64,000 bases of DNA from Nonomuraea pusilla (GCF_900109355.1 NZ_FOBF01000014.1:124001-188000), one strand, 5' to 3'; positions 33,452 to 42,262 are shown, counted from the first letter of the stretch. The notes: generated by a model not told the origin, from the sequence alone. Numbers and translations are program-made.

Positions 33452-34354
33452 CTAGCCTAGAGCACGCACCCCTGAGACCACGCGACCGATGTCGCGCCAC
33501 TGTTTGCGCTGCGTGTCAGGCACTGTGACGAACGCCAGTCCCGGCTTGCTCATTCCCCCGTCGACCACCACGACCGCCGCCCGCGACTGGTGCTTGCGGT
33601 AGGTGACGCGGTAGACGAGCAGCCAGCCGCGCTTGACGGGCTGCGAGGCGAGCCAGGTGATCCTGGACCCCTTGGGGTGGTGGTTGAGCGTCCAGCGGGC
33701 GGCCAGCAGCGCGGTGTCGCGCGGCTTGTCCTGCTCCTGGATCGGCAGCGGGCAGGTGACGAACAGGCCGCGCAGGGCGGCGCCGCGCGTCCTCGGGAGC
33801 ACCTGCTTGGAGGTGAAGGGGGCGGCGCCGTGCGCCTTCCAGGGGGCGGCGAGCCTGGGCACGGCCAGCCCGGTGCGCTTGTCCTTGACGTACCTCTTGG
33901 CGGGGCGGGTCAGGCGCATGCGCTTGACCTCGGCGGTCAGCCGGGGGACGCGGGGGTCGGCGTACAGGGCCTGCATGGCGGTGTAGCCGGGGGCGAGCGA
34001 GGAGCCGGGCGACGGCGTCGCCGTGGGTGACGCGGAAGGTGAGGCGGCCGGCGCGGAGGAGGAGGGGACCGGGGAGGGTGCGGCCGGGCCGGACGAGGAC
34101 GGCACGGCCGATGGCGCGGCGACCGGCCCCGCCGCGACCTCGTCCGGCCCTGACGGGAGCACCAGGACGAGAGCCGCGGCGCCTGCCGCGACCGCCGCCA
34201 GCACGGCCACCCCCCGGTAGATGTCGCGCATCCGGAGGTCGCCGATGACGGACCGCCTGGGCGGTGAGGCAGGGGTTCCAGGGCGCGGCGCGGTTCTCAC
34301 ATCGGAACCCTTGGTCTCATCTTCCCCATCGAGCACGGGGGGAGCGTACGACAT
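33452..34354 (-). CDS. Membrane-anchored protein of unknown function
   Basis: 300-residue protein with a cytoplasmic N-terminus (~40 residues), one TM anchor (YRGVAVLAAVAAGAAALVLV), a Pro/Ser/Ala linker to about residue 125 and an extracytoplasmic domain with LYADPRVPRLTAEVKRMRLT, LRGLFVTCPLPIQEQDKPRD and LVYRVTYRKHQSRAAVVVVD. No family is recognised. It stops 21 bp before the ftsH start on the same strand and so probably shares its transcript. ATG at 34354. Confidence 0.75.
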   Translation of the reverse strand: MSYAPPVLDGEDETKGSDVRTAPRPGTPASPPRRSVIGDLRMRDIYRGVAVLAAVAAGAAALVLVLPSGPDEVAAGPVAAPSAVPSSSGPAAPSPVPSSSAPAASPSASPTATPSPGSSLAPGYTAMQALYADPRVPRLTAEVKRMRLTRPAKRYVKDKRTGLAVPRLAAPWKAHGAAPFTSKQVLPRTRGAALRGLFVTCPLPIQEQDKPRDTALLAARWTLNHHPKGSRITWLASQPVKRGWLLVYRVTYRKHQSRAAVVVVDGGMSKPGLAFVTVPDTQRKQWRDIGRVVSGVRALG

Positions 34355-34393
34355 ATCCCGTCATTGCGCTTATGAAGCTACCGAAGTGTCATC

Positions 34394-35371
34394 ATGGGCT
34401 CCGTGGAACAGGTGGAGCTCCGGTTCGAGGAGCACGCGCGGGCCTCGCGAACGCACACGAACCTCTCCGCGCTCCGCAGGGACGACACCGGCCTGTGGCT
34501 GGCCGGCGACGAGACCGCCACGATCGAGCACCTCGCCTGGACCGGCTCGCACTACGCGGACCAGCGCACGTTCGAGCTGGCCGACTACGTGGACCTGCCC
34601 GCGGGACGGCACGACGAGGCCGACATCGAGGGCCTGGCGCGGGCCGACGGGCACCTGTGGGCGGTCGGCTCGCACAGCCTCAAGCGCCGGCGCGTCAAGC
34701 CCGGCCAGGACCAGGACCGGTCCGCGCGCAGGCTCGCCACCGTCGTCCGCGAGGAGAACCGCTTCATCCTCGTACGCCTCCCGCTCGACCCGGCCGCCAA
34801 CGCACCGGCGCGCGGCGCGATCCTGTCGGGCCGCGACAACCTGGCGGCGCAGCTCGCCCGCGACGAGCACCTCGCGCCGTTCCTGGCGCTGCCGGGCAAG
34901 GACAACGGCCTCGACGTCGAGGGCATCGCGGTGGTGGGCGAGCGGGTGTACCTGGGGCTGCGCGGCCCCGTGCTGCGCGGCTGGGCGGTGGTGCTGGAGA
35001 TCAGGCCGGTGGACGCGGGCGGCGGGCGCCTGCGGCTGGACGGGCCGTACCGCAAGCACTTCCTGGACCTCGGCGGGCTGGGCGTGCGGGACCTGTGCCC
35101 GCACGGCGGCGACCTGCTCGTGCTCGCCGGCCCCACCATGAGCCTGGACGGCCCGGCGCGGGTGCTGCGCTGGCCGGCCCGCCGGGCGCGCGGCGTCGTG
35201 CCCGCCTCGGAGCTGGAGAGGGTGGCCGAGCTCCCCTACGGCGAGGGCTGCGACCACCCCGAGGGCATGGCCGTGATCGAGGACGGCCGGCTCATGGTGG
35301 TGTACGACAGCCCGTCGCCCGCGCGGATCACCCCCGCGGGCGGCGTGCTCGCCGACGTCTTCACCCTCTAG
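34394..35371 (+). CDS. DUF3616 domain protein
   Basis: 325-residue cytoplasmic beta-propeller-like protein of the DUF3616 family. It starts MGSVEQVELRFEEHARASRT and shows repeated strand patterns: NLSALRRDDTGLWLAGDETA, DIEGLARADGHLWAVGSHSL, DVEGIAVVGERVYLGLRGPV and HPEGMAVIEDGRLMVVYD, each with a [DE]-EG/PEG turn typical of six-bladed propellers. Function is unknown, possibly hydrolase or lactonase-like by fold. It is divergent from the membrane protein/ftsH genes and converges with the Pth2 gene. Confidence 0.87.
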   Translation: MGSVEQVELRFEEHARASRTHTNLSALRRDDTGLWLAGDETATIEHLAWTGSHYADQRTFELADYVDLPAGRHDEADIEGLARADGHLWAVGSHSLKRRRVKPGQDQDRSARRLATVVREENRFILVRLPLDPAANAPARGAILSGRDNLAAQLARDEHLAPFLALPGKDNGLDVEGIAVVGERVYLGLRGPVLRGWAVVLEIRPVDAGGGRLRLDGPYRKHFLDLGGLGVRDLCPHGGDLLVLAGPTMSLDGPARVLRWPARRARGVVPASELERVAELPYGEGCDHPEGMAVIEDGRLMVVYDSPSPARITPAGGVLADVFTL

Positions 35372-35399
35372 GTCACGATCGGCCTAGGTCACGATCGGG
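35368..35399. repeat. 16-bp tandem duplication at convergent stop codons
   Basis: CTAGGTCACGATCGGC (35368-35383) is followed directly by CTAGGTCACGATCGGG (35384-35399), 15 of 16 bases identical. The first copy contains the TAG stop of the DUF3616 gene and the second the TGA stop of the Pth2-like gene on the other strand. Confidence 0.9.
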
Positions 35400-36048
35400 C
35401 GACGCGGCCGAGCAGCCACGGGGCGTCGGCGACGAACGTGCACGAGCCCGGCGCGATCTCGGTGAACCCGGCGTCGCGCACGACCGGCAGCCCTGAGGCC
35501 GACATCGCCTCGAACGCCTCGGGCGTCGCCCTGCGCACGGACACGGCCAGCCCGCGTTCCCGCCAGGCGGCCCGCTCGGCCTCGCCGCTCGCCCACCAGG
35601 CGAGCTGGGCGGCGTGCCCGGCCTGCGCCATGGCCTTGCCCGCCGACATCTCCAGGGCGGGGTTCTCCCACAGGATCGGGGCGTCGGCGGGGCCGGGCTC
35701 GCGGGTGTCGGTCAGCTCGGTGCCGGAGACCTGGAGCCTGGCCAGGTCGCGGGGCCAGGCGTCGAGCGGCACGGGCGGGTGGACGCGTACCTGGGCCGTG
35801 CGGTGCTCGACGGTGCGGCCGGGCAGCGCGACCGCCCTGCGCCACTCCGCTCCCCTGGCCCGGCGCACCACCTTGCGGATCTTGCCGGTGGACTGCCAGG
35901 CGTGCAGCTCCGCCGCCCACTCGCCGGGGTCGTCCAGCAGGCTGAGGACGGCCGTGGCGGCGGCCTCCATCGCGTCGGTGCGCTCGGGCGGGGTGGCCCG
36001 TTCGATCCTGACCACGAGGGGCAGGACCATCAGTTCTGAGTCGTTCAT
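35389..36048 (-). CDS. Peptidyl-tRNA hydrolase, Pth2 family
   Basis: 219-residue protein whose C-terminal part carries the Pth2 signature ALEMSAGKAMAQAGHAAQLA followed by AVSVRRATPEAFEAM and GLPVVRDAGFTEIAPGSCTF, the fold that releases peptides from stalled peptidyl-tRNA in archaea and eukaryotes. The N-terminal ~100 residues (LVVRIERATPPERTDAMEAA onward) are an extra domain found in actinobacterial members. Bacteria normally rely on Pth1, so this protein is accessory and its tRNA activity is not certain. It overlaps the stop of the upstream MFS gene by four bases. Confidence 0.82.
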   Translation of the reverse strand: MNDSELMVLPLVVRIERATPPERTDAMEAAATAVLSLLDDPGEWAAELHAWQSTGKIRKVVRRARGAEWRRAVALPGRTVEHRTAQVRVHPPVPLDAWPRDLARLQVSGTELTDTREPGPADAPILWENPALEMSAGKAMAQAGHAAQLAWWASGEAERAAWRERGLAVSVRRATPEAFEAMSASGLPVVRDAGFTEIAPGSCTFVADAPWLLGRVARS

Positions 36049-37310
36049 CGCTTCCCAGCATGCCCGATGGCGAGCGACATGCCGGCGGCGAGGAGGCAGA
36101 GCGCGCCCGCCCCGAACCAGGCGACGTCGTACGCGCCGAGCTGGTCGCGGGCGAGCCCGGCGCCGAAGGCGGCCAGGGCGGCGCCCACCTGGTGGGAGCC
36201 GAACACCCAGCCGAAGACGACCGCCCCGTCGGGGCCGTAGACGCGCCGGCACAGCGCCACGGTGGGCGGGACGGTCGCCACCCAGTCGAGGCCGTAGAAG
36301 ACGATGAAGATGAGCATGCTGGGCTCGGTCGTGGCGGCGAAGAGGCCGGGGAGCACCATCAGCGACAGCCCGCGCAGCGCGTAGTAGACCCCGAGCAGCA
36401 CCTTGGGGTCGATCCTGTCGCTCAGCCAGCCGGAGGCCACGGTGCCGGCGATGTCGAAGATCCCGATGACGGCGAGGAGCCCCGCGGCGACGGGCTCGGC
36501 CATGCCGTGGTCGTGCGCGGCCGGGATGAAGTGGGTGCTGACCAGGCCGTTCGTGCTGGCGCCGCAGATGGCGAAGCCGCCCGCGAGGAACCAGAACGGG
36601 CGGGTGCGGGCGGCGGCGGCGAGCACGGTGACGGCGCGGACCGCCGCGTTCTGAGTGCCGGGCGCGGTGGGCGCCTCGCCTGGTTCGGCCCCGAGCGCGG
36701 TGGTGCCGACGTCCTCGGGCCTGTCGCGCAGCAGCCACCACACGAACGGCGCCACGGCCAGCGCGGACCCGGCGACGGCCAGCGACGCGACCCGCCAGCC
36801 GGGGCCTTCCGCGAGGTGGGCCAGCACGGGCAGGAAGATGAGCTGCCCGGTGGCGCCCGCCGCCGTGAGCACGCCGGTGACGAGGCCGCGGTGGCGGACG
36901 AACCAGCGGTCGGTGACCGTCGCGGCGAACACGAGCGCCATCGAGCCGGTGCCGAGCCCCACGAGCACGCCCCAGAGCAGCAGGAGGTGCCAGCTCGCCG
37001 TCATCACCACGGTGAACCCGCTGCCGGCCGCCACCAGGAGCAGCGCGAGGGAGACGACGCGGCGCATGCCGAAGCGGTCCATGAGGGCGGCGGCGAACGG
37101 CGCGGTCAGCCCGTAGAGGATCAGGTTGATCGACACCGCGAGCGAGATCGTGCCCCTCGACCAGCCGAACTCCTCCTGGAGCGGGGTGATGAGGACGCCG
37201 GGGGTGGCGCGGAATCCCGCGGCGCCCAGGATGGCGACGAAGGCGACGGCGGCGACGAACCAGGCGCGGTGCAGCCGCCGCTGACGGGGGGCGGTGGTGC
37301 TGAGGGTCAT
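36045..37310 (-). CDS. MFS transporter (OFA-like)
   Basis: 421-residue, 12-TM major facilitator. Landmarks are GWSRGTISLAVSINLILYGL in TM2, the A-motif region ALMDRFGMRRVVSLALLLVA, GLGTGSMALVFAATVTDRWF, RGLVTGVLTAAGATGQLIFL and ASGWLSDRIDPKVLLGVYYA in the second half. The arrangement resembles oxalate/formate antiporter-like and monocarboxylate carriers, which move organic acids; the substrate here is unknown. It is co-translated with the Pth2-like gene and divergent from a GlxA-type regulator, a likely controller. Confidence 0.9.
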   Translation of the reverse strand: MTLSTTAPRQRRLHRAWFVAAVAFVAILGAAGFRATPGVLITPLQEEFGWSRGTISLAVSINLILYGLTAPFAAALMDRFGMRRVVSLALLLVAAGSGFTVVMTASWHLLLLWGVLVGLGTGSMALVFAATVTDRWFVRHRGLVTGVLTAAGATGQLIFLPVLAHLAEGPGWRVASLAVAGSALAVAPFVWWLLRDRPEDVGTTALGAEPGEAPTAPGTQNAAVRAVTVLAAAARTRPFWFLAGGFAICGASTNGLVSTHFIPAAHDHGMAEPVAAGLLAVIGIFDIAGTVASGWLSDRIDPKVLLGVYYALRGLSLMVLPGLFAATTEPSMLIFIVFYGLDWVATVPPTVALCRRVYGPDGAVVFGWVFGSHQVGAALAAFGAGLARDQLGAYDVAWFGAGALCLLAAGMSLAIGHAGKR

Positions 37311-37381
37311 GGCGCAATCCTGGCTTACCCCAGGTCAGCGGGACGAGTGGCCCGAAAGCCAATATGTGCAAGAATCCGGCC

Positions 37382-38332
37382 ATGCCACATCGTGTCGCGG
37401 TCGTCGCCCTCGACCACTTCGCCACGCTCGACCTCGGCATCCCCGGCCAGGTGTTCTGGACCGCCGAGTCGCCCGACGGGGAGAAACTCTACGAGGTCGT
37501 CACCTGCTCTCCCGGGCGCAGGCCCGTCCGCTGCTCCGCCGGCTACAGCGTCCTGCCCGACCACGACCTCGACGTCCTCGACACGGCCGACACCGTGCTC
37601 GTGCCCGGCATCCACGCCGGCCGCGCGCTGCTCGACGGCACGATCCCCGAGCCGCTGCGCGCCGCGCTGCAGGGCCGTCCGCGCGTGATGTCGATCTGCA
37701 CCGGCGCGTTCGTGCTGGCCGCCGCCGGGCTGCTGGACGGGCGCAGGGCCACCACGCACTGGCGCGAGGCGGCCCGCTTCGCGGCGCTCTTCCCGCGCGT
37801 ACGGCTCGACCCCGACGTGCTGTTCGTGGACGACGGCGACGTCCTCACCTCGGCGGGCGTCGCGTCCGGCCTCGACCTGTGCCTGCACGTCATCAGGCGC
37901 GACCACGGCAGCGAGGTGGCCAACCGGGCGGCCCGCCGCTGCGTCATGCCGCCGTGGCGCGACGGCGGCCAGGCGCAGTACGTCGAGCGCCCGCTCCCCC
38001 AGGGCGACACCGGCGGCACCGCCGCGACCCGGGCGTGGATGCTGGCCAACCTCGACGTCCCGCTCGACCTGAGCGCCCTGGCCGGGCACGCCAGGATGAG
38101 CGTGCGCACCTTCACGAGGCGCTTCCGCGAGGAGACCGGCGTCAGCCCGGCCAGGTGGCTGACCGCGCAGCGGGTGCAGCGCGCCAGGCACCTGCTGGAG
38201 ACGACCGACCTCGGTGTCGAGGAGGTGGCCAGGCTCGCGGGGTTCGGCACGGCGGTGTCGCTGCGCCAGCACCTGCACGCCGCCGTCGGCGTGGCCCCGC
38301 TCGCCTACCGGCACACCTTCCGCAGAGCCTGA
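37382..38332 (+). CDS. GlxA family DJ-1/AraC transcriptional regulator
   Basis: 316-residue regulator with an N-terminal DJ-1/PfpI domain (VAVVALDHFATLDLGIPGQV, then the elbow VMSICTGAFVLAAAGLLDGR and ATTHWREAARF, and VDDGDVLTSAGVASGLDLCL) and a C-terminal AraC double helix-turn-helix (SALAGHARMSVRTFTRRFRE, then EEVARLAGFGTAVSLRQHLH). The conserved elbow Cys is present. Such proteins activate or repress nearby genes in response to unknown metabolites. Divergence from the MFS/Pth2 operon makes that operon a plausible target. The ATG at 37382 fits the family start. Confidence 0.92.
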   Translation: MPHRVAVVALDHFATLDLGIPGQVFWTAESPDGEKLYEVVTCSPGRRPVRCSAGYSVLPDHDLDVLDTADTVLVPGIHAGRALLDGTIPEPLRAALQGRPRVMSICTGAFVLAAAGLLDGRRATTHWREAARFAALFPRVRLDPDVLFVDDGDVLTSAGVASGLDLCLHVIRRDHGSEVANRAARRCVMPPWRDGGQAQYVERPLPQGDTGGTAATRAWMLANLDVPLDLSALAGHARMSVRTFTRRFREETGVSPARWLTAQRVQRARHLLETTDLGVEEVARLAGFGTAVSLRQHLHAAVGVAPLAYRHTFRRA

Positions 38333-38336
38333 ACGG

Positions 38337-38356
38337 GCCCTTGCGACGAGAAGGGC
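38337..38356. terminator. Small hairpin after GlxA-type gene
   Basis: GCCCTT (38337-38342) pairs with AAGGGC (38351-38356), 4 bases after the stop codon, loop of 8 nt. Confidence 0.4.
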
Positions 38357-38401
38357 GCATCACCCACAATCGGGAAGATCCACAACGAGAGGGACGTCAC
38401 C

Positions 38402-39229
38402 ATGAGCGAGGCGGACCGCGTACCGGCCGGGATCAATCCCAACGTTCCGAGCGTCGCGCGCATGTACGACTACTACCTCGGAGGCCGGGACAACTTCGCG
38501 GCCGACCGCGAGGCGGCCGAGAAGATGATCGAGATCGGCCTGCAGATGGGCAACGACGCCCGCGAGATCGCCCGCGCGAACCGCCGTTTCCTCGGCAACG
38601 CCGTACGGATGATCGCCCGGACCGGGGTGCGCCAGTTCGTCGACATCGGCGCCGGCCTGCCCACGCAGGACAACGTCCACCAGGTGGCCAGGCGGCACGC
38701 CAGCGATCCGCGGGTGGTCTACGTCGACAACGACCCGATCGTGCTCGTCCACGCCCGCGCCCTGCTCGCCCGCGACCCCGACGTCCTGGCCGTGGAGGGC
38801 GACCTCAGGGACCCCGACGCGATCTTCGACGACCCGCGGGTGCGCGAGCACCTGGACCTCACGCAGCCGTTCGCCGTGCTCATGGTGGCGGTGCTGCACT
38901 TCGTCCCCGACGACGCCGAGGCGAACCGGGTCACCGCGAGCATCCGGGAGCGGCTGAACCCGGGCGGCCATCTCGTCCTGTCGCACATCTACACCGGCGA
39001 CGCGTCCGCCGACGCGGCGGAGGCGGGCCAGCGCGTCTACTCGAACACCAGCTCCGGCGGCCTCGCCAGGCGCGGCCTGGAGCAGATCACCGGCTTCTTC
39101 GACGGTCTCGACCTCGTCGGCCCCGGCGTCGTGCCCGTGGCCGACTGGAGCGAGGACGCCTCGCCGGGTGACGGCTACGACCTCGTCAAGGCGGGCATCC
39201 TCGCCGGCGTGGGGCGCGTGCCGGCCTGA
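38402..39229 (+). CDS. SAM-dependent methyltransferase (Methyltransf_19)
   Basis: 275-residue protein of the actinobacterial PF04672 family (formerly DUF574). It begins with INPNVPSVARMYDYYLGGRD and NFAADREAAEKMIE, the near-invariant family opening, then QFVDIGAGLPTQDNVHQVAR for SAM binding, VVYVDNDPIVLVHARALLA with the Asp that holds the ribose, and VLMVAVLHFVPDDAEANRVT. Streptomycetes and relatives carry dozens of paralogues; substrates are unknown. It is preceded by a regulator and followed by a CGNR gene on the same strand, without overlap. Confidence 0.92.
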   Translation: MSEADRVPAGINPNVPSVARMYDYYLGGRDNFAADREAAEKMIEIGLQMGNDAREIARANRRFLGNAVRMIARTGVRQFVDIGAGLPTQDNVHQVARRHASDPRVVYVDNDPIVLVHARALLARDPDVLAVEGDLRDPDAIFDDPRVREHLDLTQPFAVLMVAVLHFVPDDAEANRVTASIRERLNPGGHLVLSHIYTGDASADAAEAGQRVYSNTSSGGLARRGLEQITGFFDGLDLVGPGVVPVADWSEDASPGDGYDLVKAGILAGVGRVPA

Positions 39230-39280
39230 GCGCGGCCCGTTCTCACGCCTGCAGTCGGCGGACGGCGTTAGATTGAGGGC

Positions 39281-39889
39281 ATGCCATCCCGTCAGCTCGC
39301 CCTGGACTTCGTCGGCACCGTCCGGGCCGACAGGTCCGGGCTGATCGACCAGCTCGCCGACGTCGACGCCATGACCGCGTGGGTGCGCGAGCGCGCCCAG
39401 GCGCTGGACGTCGATCCCGGCTTCATCGCCACCGAAGAGGCACGGCAGGAGACCGTGCGGCTGCGGCAGGCGGTGCGGGCACTGTTCGCCCGCGCGGTCA
39501 GCCCCGAGCCTCCGAGCCGGGCCGACGCCGCCCGCCTGCCAGGCTTCGCCGAGTCGCTCGACCTCGTGAACGCCGCCGTCCTGGCCGCGCCCAGGTCGCC
39601 GCAGCTCGCCTGGCCGGACGGCCCCGAGCTGCGCACCGCCTCCTTCCCCGGGGCGGACGACGCGGCGCGGCTGCGCGCCGCGCTCGCGACGGCGGCCGTG
39701 CGGTTCCTGACCGGGCCCGACCTCCCCCAGCTGCGCACCTGCCAGGCCCCCCGCTGCGTCCTGTACTTCGTGAAGGACCACCCCCGGCAGGAGTGGTGCT
39801 CGACCGCCTGCGGCAACCGCGCGAGGGCCGCCAGGCACTACAGGGAGCACAAGAGACATCAGGGAGCACAAGAAACCTCCCCCTTCTAA
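39281..39889 (+). CDS. CGNR zinc-finger transcriptional regulator
   Basis: 202-residue protein with the N-terminal ABATE-type domain (LALDFVGTVRADRSGLIDQL, a helical ligand-sensing domain) and a C-terminal CGNR zinc finger: CQAPRCVLYFVKDHPRQEWC then STACGNRARAARHYREH, giving the four Cys ligands and the basic recognition tail. It precedes a VOC gene and a PNPOx gene; repeated CTTCTAACG elements fill the interval, so self-controlled expression of a small detoxification operon is likely. Confidence 0.9.
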   Translation: MPSRQLALDFVGTVRADRSGLIDQLADVDAMTAWVRERAQALDVDPGFIATEEARQETVRLRQAVRALFARAVSPEPPSRADAARLPGFAESLDLVNAAVLAAPRSPQLAWPDGPELRTASFPGADDAARLRAALATAAVRFLTGPDLPQLRTCQAPRCVLYFVKDHPRQEWCSTACGNRARAARHYREHKRHQGAQETSPF

Positions 39890-39952
39890 CGCCACATAGC
39901 GACTTTTGCCGTTATAGTTCTTCTAACGGCAGATCAGCCGTGCTTCCGTTAG
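39883..39952. promoter_or_regulatory. CTTCTAACG operator-like elements upstream of VOC gene
   Basis: CTTCTAACG occurs at 39883-39891 (overlapping the CGNR stop) and 39920-39928 as direct repeats, and CTAACGG (39923-39929) is mirrored by CCGTTAG (39946-39952). The last arm abuts the AGAGGAGA ribosome site of the VOC gene. The 74-bp interval is AT-richer than its surroundings. Binding by the CGNR protein is an inference. Confidence 0.55.
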
Positions 39953-39963
39953 AGGAGAGTGGG

Positions 39964-40407
39964 ATGGCATTCAAGACCGGGCACATCGGGCTCAACGTCA
40001 CCGACCTCGACAGGTCGAAGGCGTTCTACGGCCGTGTCTTCGGCTTCACCGTGCTGGGCGAGTCCCGCGAGGACGGCCGCAGGTACGCCTTCCTCGGCCA
40101 GGACGGCACGCTCGTGCTCACCCTGTGGGAGCAGAGCAGGGGCGCCTTCGCCACCGGCCTGCCCGGCCTGCACCACCTGTCGTTCCAGGTCGCCGACCTG
40201 GCCGCGGTGCGCGCCGCCGAGACCGTCGTCAAGGAGCTGGGGGCGCGGGTGCACCACGACGGCGTCGTCCCGCACCGCGAGGGCGCCGCCTCCGGCGGGC
40301 TGTTCTTCGAGGACCCCGACGGCATCCGGCTGGAGATCTTCGCCCCCGACGCGGCCGGCGACCGGCCCGCCCCCAGCGGCTCCGCCCCGACCTGCGGGTT
40401 CTTCTAA
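39964..40407 (+). CDS. VOC family protein
   Basis: 147-residue vicinal-oxygen-chelate protein: KTGHIGLNVTDLDRSKAFYG at the start with the first His metal ligand, LHHLSFQVADLAAVRAAETV in the second module with another His, and GGLFFEDPDGIRLEIFAPDA at the end with the Glu ligand. This is a complete, probably metal-binding dioxygenase/glyoxalase-type fold. The ATG at 39964 follows GAGGAGAGT. Its TAA stop shares a base with the ATG of the next gene (TAATG), so they are coupled. Likely regulated by the CGNR protein upstream. Confidence 0.92.
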   Translation: MAFKTGHIGLNVTDLDRSKAFYGRVFGFTVLGESREDGRRYAFLGQDGTLVLTLWEQSRGAFATGLPGLHHLSFQVADLAAVRAAETVVKELGARVHHDGVVPHREGAASGGLFFEDPDGIRLEIFAPDAAGDRPAPSGSAPTCGFF

Positions 40408-41276
40408 TGCGCCACCCCGGCGAGAGCGCCGTGCAGCGGCGGGCCGGGGTCACGCGCGAGGACTGGGGCAGCGCCCGCGCCCGCGCCGAGATCCCCGACG
40501 TGGCGGCCGCCTTCCTGCGCGAGCAGCGCCTGCTCGTCGCCGGCGCCGCCGACGACGGGGGCCGCGTCTGGGCCGGGCTGCTGGCCGGCCCGCGCGGCTT
40601 CGCGGACGCCGAGGGCGACCGCACCCTCGTCCTGCGCGCGCTGCCCGCCGCGCCCGACCCGCTGCACGGCCTGTTCGAGCGCGAGCGCGACATCGGCCTG
40701 CTCGCCGTCGAGCCGCGCACCCGCCGCAGGATGCGGGCCAACGGCACCGCGGTACGCGCGGGCGCCGCCCTCGTCGTCCGCACCGAGCAGGTGTACGCCA
40801 ACTGCCCCAAGTACATCCAGACCCGGGAACCCACCGCCGACCCCGGCACGCCGGGCGTCCTCGGCCGCGGCGCGGCCCTCACACCCCGCCACCTGGCGTG
40901 GATCGAGCGGGCCGACACCTTCTTCATCGCCACCCGCGCCGCCGGGCTCGGCGCCGACGTCTCCCACCGGGGCGGCAACCCCGGCTTCGTCCGCGTGACC
41001 GGCGCACGGTCGCTGACGTTCCCCGACTACCAGGGCAACGGGATGTTCATGACGCTCGGCAACCTGGAGCTGGACCCCGCCGCCGGGCTCCTCTTCCCCG
41101 ACTGGGAGACCGGGGAGACCCTCCACCTGACCGGCCGCGCCCGCGTGGACTGGGACCCCGGGGGCGTCCCGGGCGCCCAACGCCTCGTCCACGTCGAGCT
41201 GGACGAGTACGTCCACACGACCGGCACGCTCCCCCGCGCCTGGACCCCGCCCGGCTACCACCGCTTCAACCCCTGA
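40407..41276 (+). CDS. Pyridoxamine 5'-phosphate oxidase family protein
   Basis: 289-residue flavin-binding split-barrel protein of the PNPOx-like type. Recognisable parts are FLREQRLLVAGAADDGGRVW (barrel strand), LLAVEPRTRRRMRANGTA, the motif VYANCPKYIQTR, and FFIATRAAGLGADVSHRGGN then PGFVRV and NGMFMTLGNLELDP, the usual FMN-site segments of large actinobacterial PNPOx-like proteins. Substrate is unknown; such proteins reduce quinones or F420-linked substrates or act in redox defence. It overlaps the upstream VOC gene (TAATG), closing a CGNR-VOC-PNPOx cassette. Confidence 0.88.
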   Translation: MRHPGESAVQRRAGVTREDWGSARARAEIPDVAAAFLREQRLLVAGAADDGGRVWAGLLAGPRGFADAEGDRTLVLRALPAAPDPLHGLFERERDIGLLAVEPRTRRRMRANGTAVRAGAALVVRTEQVYANCPKYIQTREPTADPGTPGVLGRGAALTPRHLAWIERADTFFIATRAAGLGADVSHRGGNPGFVRVTGARSLTFPDYQGNGMFMTLGNLELDPAAGLLFPDWETGETLHLTGRARVDWDPGGVPGAQRLVHVELDEYVHTTGTLPRAWTPPGYHRFNP

Positions 41277-41359
41277 CGCGGCCCGAGACGAGAGGAGGAG
41301 GAGCACGCGCGCCGTGGACCAGCCGGCCGAGCTCGACTCCGGCAGGTGACGTCACGGGG

Positions 41360-42262
41360 CTAGGAGCGGCGTGGGTCGTAGTTCTGGTACTCGAACAGGC
41401 GGATGTCGCTCCGGGGCAGCAGGGGCACGCCGCTGCTGGAGTCCAGCACCACCCGCCGGCCCAGCGGCTCGCGCAGCGTGACCCCGATCCGGTCGGTCTT
41501 CCCCACGGCGGGACAGGCCCGCACGTCGCCATCCTCCCGGACGTCGACGTCCACCACCACCGCTTCGGGCGTCTCGTGGACGCGCGAGCCGTGCGTCGTG
41601 TCGCACGCGCCGTGCAGGTAGGTCAGCTGGAGCTCAGCCGGGGCGCGCACCTCGTAGGTGCTCACCTCCTGGAACCCGCCGGCCAGCGGGCGGGGCGGCC
41701 CGCCCATCGCGGCCGGGTCCACGGCCACCCGGCGGAACGGCTCCGGCACGCCCTTCACGGTGAACTCCCACGTCGGCACCCGCACCTCTCCCCGGCTGCT
41801 GGGCATCGTGGCCTCGCCCCGCGTCACCGCGATCACGCGCAGCGGCCGGCAGCCCCCGGCCGGGCACTCCTCGTCGACGAAGGACCTGGGCTTGCTGAGG
41901 CCCGCGTAGGCGGCCGCGGCCGTCAGGACGGGCACGCTCAGCGTGCCCCCGTCGGCCCAGCGCAACGTGGCCGGGGCGGGCGCCTCGGCCGGGAACTCCG
42001 TCTCCAGCTTCCAGGCGCTGTTGATCATGCTCCGCCCGACCCAGCGGGGCACGCGCTCCCAGGAGGGCTGCAGGGTCAGGTTCCGCAGCGGGACGAATCC
42101 CGCGATCCAGGGCTCCCGCTCCGCCGAACGCTGCCAGTGTCCGGCGACCTCACCGGCACGATCGGCGAACCCGTCGGCGAACTCGTCGGCGGCGACGGGT
42201 GCGCGGGCGGAACCACACGCCGTCGCGAGCATGAGGAGCACCACGGCCGGAAGTAACCTCAT
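41360..42262 (-). CDS. Lipoprotein of unknown function
   Basis: 300-residue exported lipoprotein. The start MRLLPAVVLLMLATACGSAR contains a lipobox (LATAC) with the modified Cys at residue 16. The mature domain includes WIAGFVPLRNLTLQPSWERV, WKLETEFPAEAPAPATLRWA, CPAGGCRPLRVIAVTRGEAT and IGVTLREPLGRRVVLDSSSG, beta-rich and with paired Cys. No family is recognised, and the neighbours give no functional cue. Confidence 0.8.
   Translation of the reverse strand: MRLLPAVVLLMLATACGSARAPVAADEFADGFADRAGEVAGHWQRSAEREPWIAGFVPLRNLTLQPSWERVPRWVGRSMINSAWKLETEFPAEAPAPATLRWADGGTLSVPVLTAAAAYAGLSKPRSFVDEECPAGGCRPLRVIAVTRGEATMPSSRGEVRVPTWEFTVKGVPEPFRRVAVDPAAMGGPPRPLAGGFQEVSTYEVRAPAELQLTYLHGACDTTHGSRVHETPEAVVVDVDVREDGDVRACPAVGKTDRIGVTLREPLGRRVVLDSSSGVPLLPRSDIRLFEYQNYDPRRS

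Noticed and set aside
41340..41360. GTGACGTCAC palindrome as a second Crp site
   Set aside because: The half-sites are not separated by the six bases that Crp-type sites require, and it lies between gene ends rather than in a promoter.
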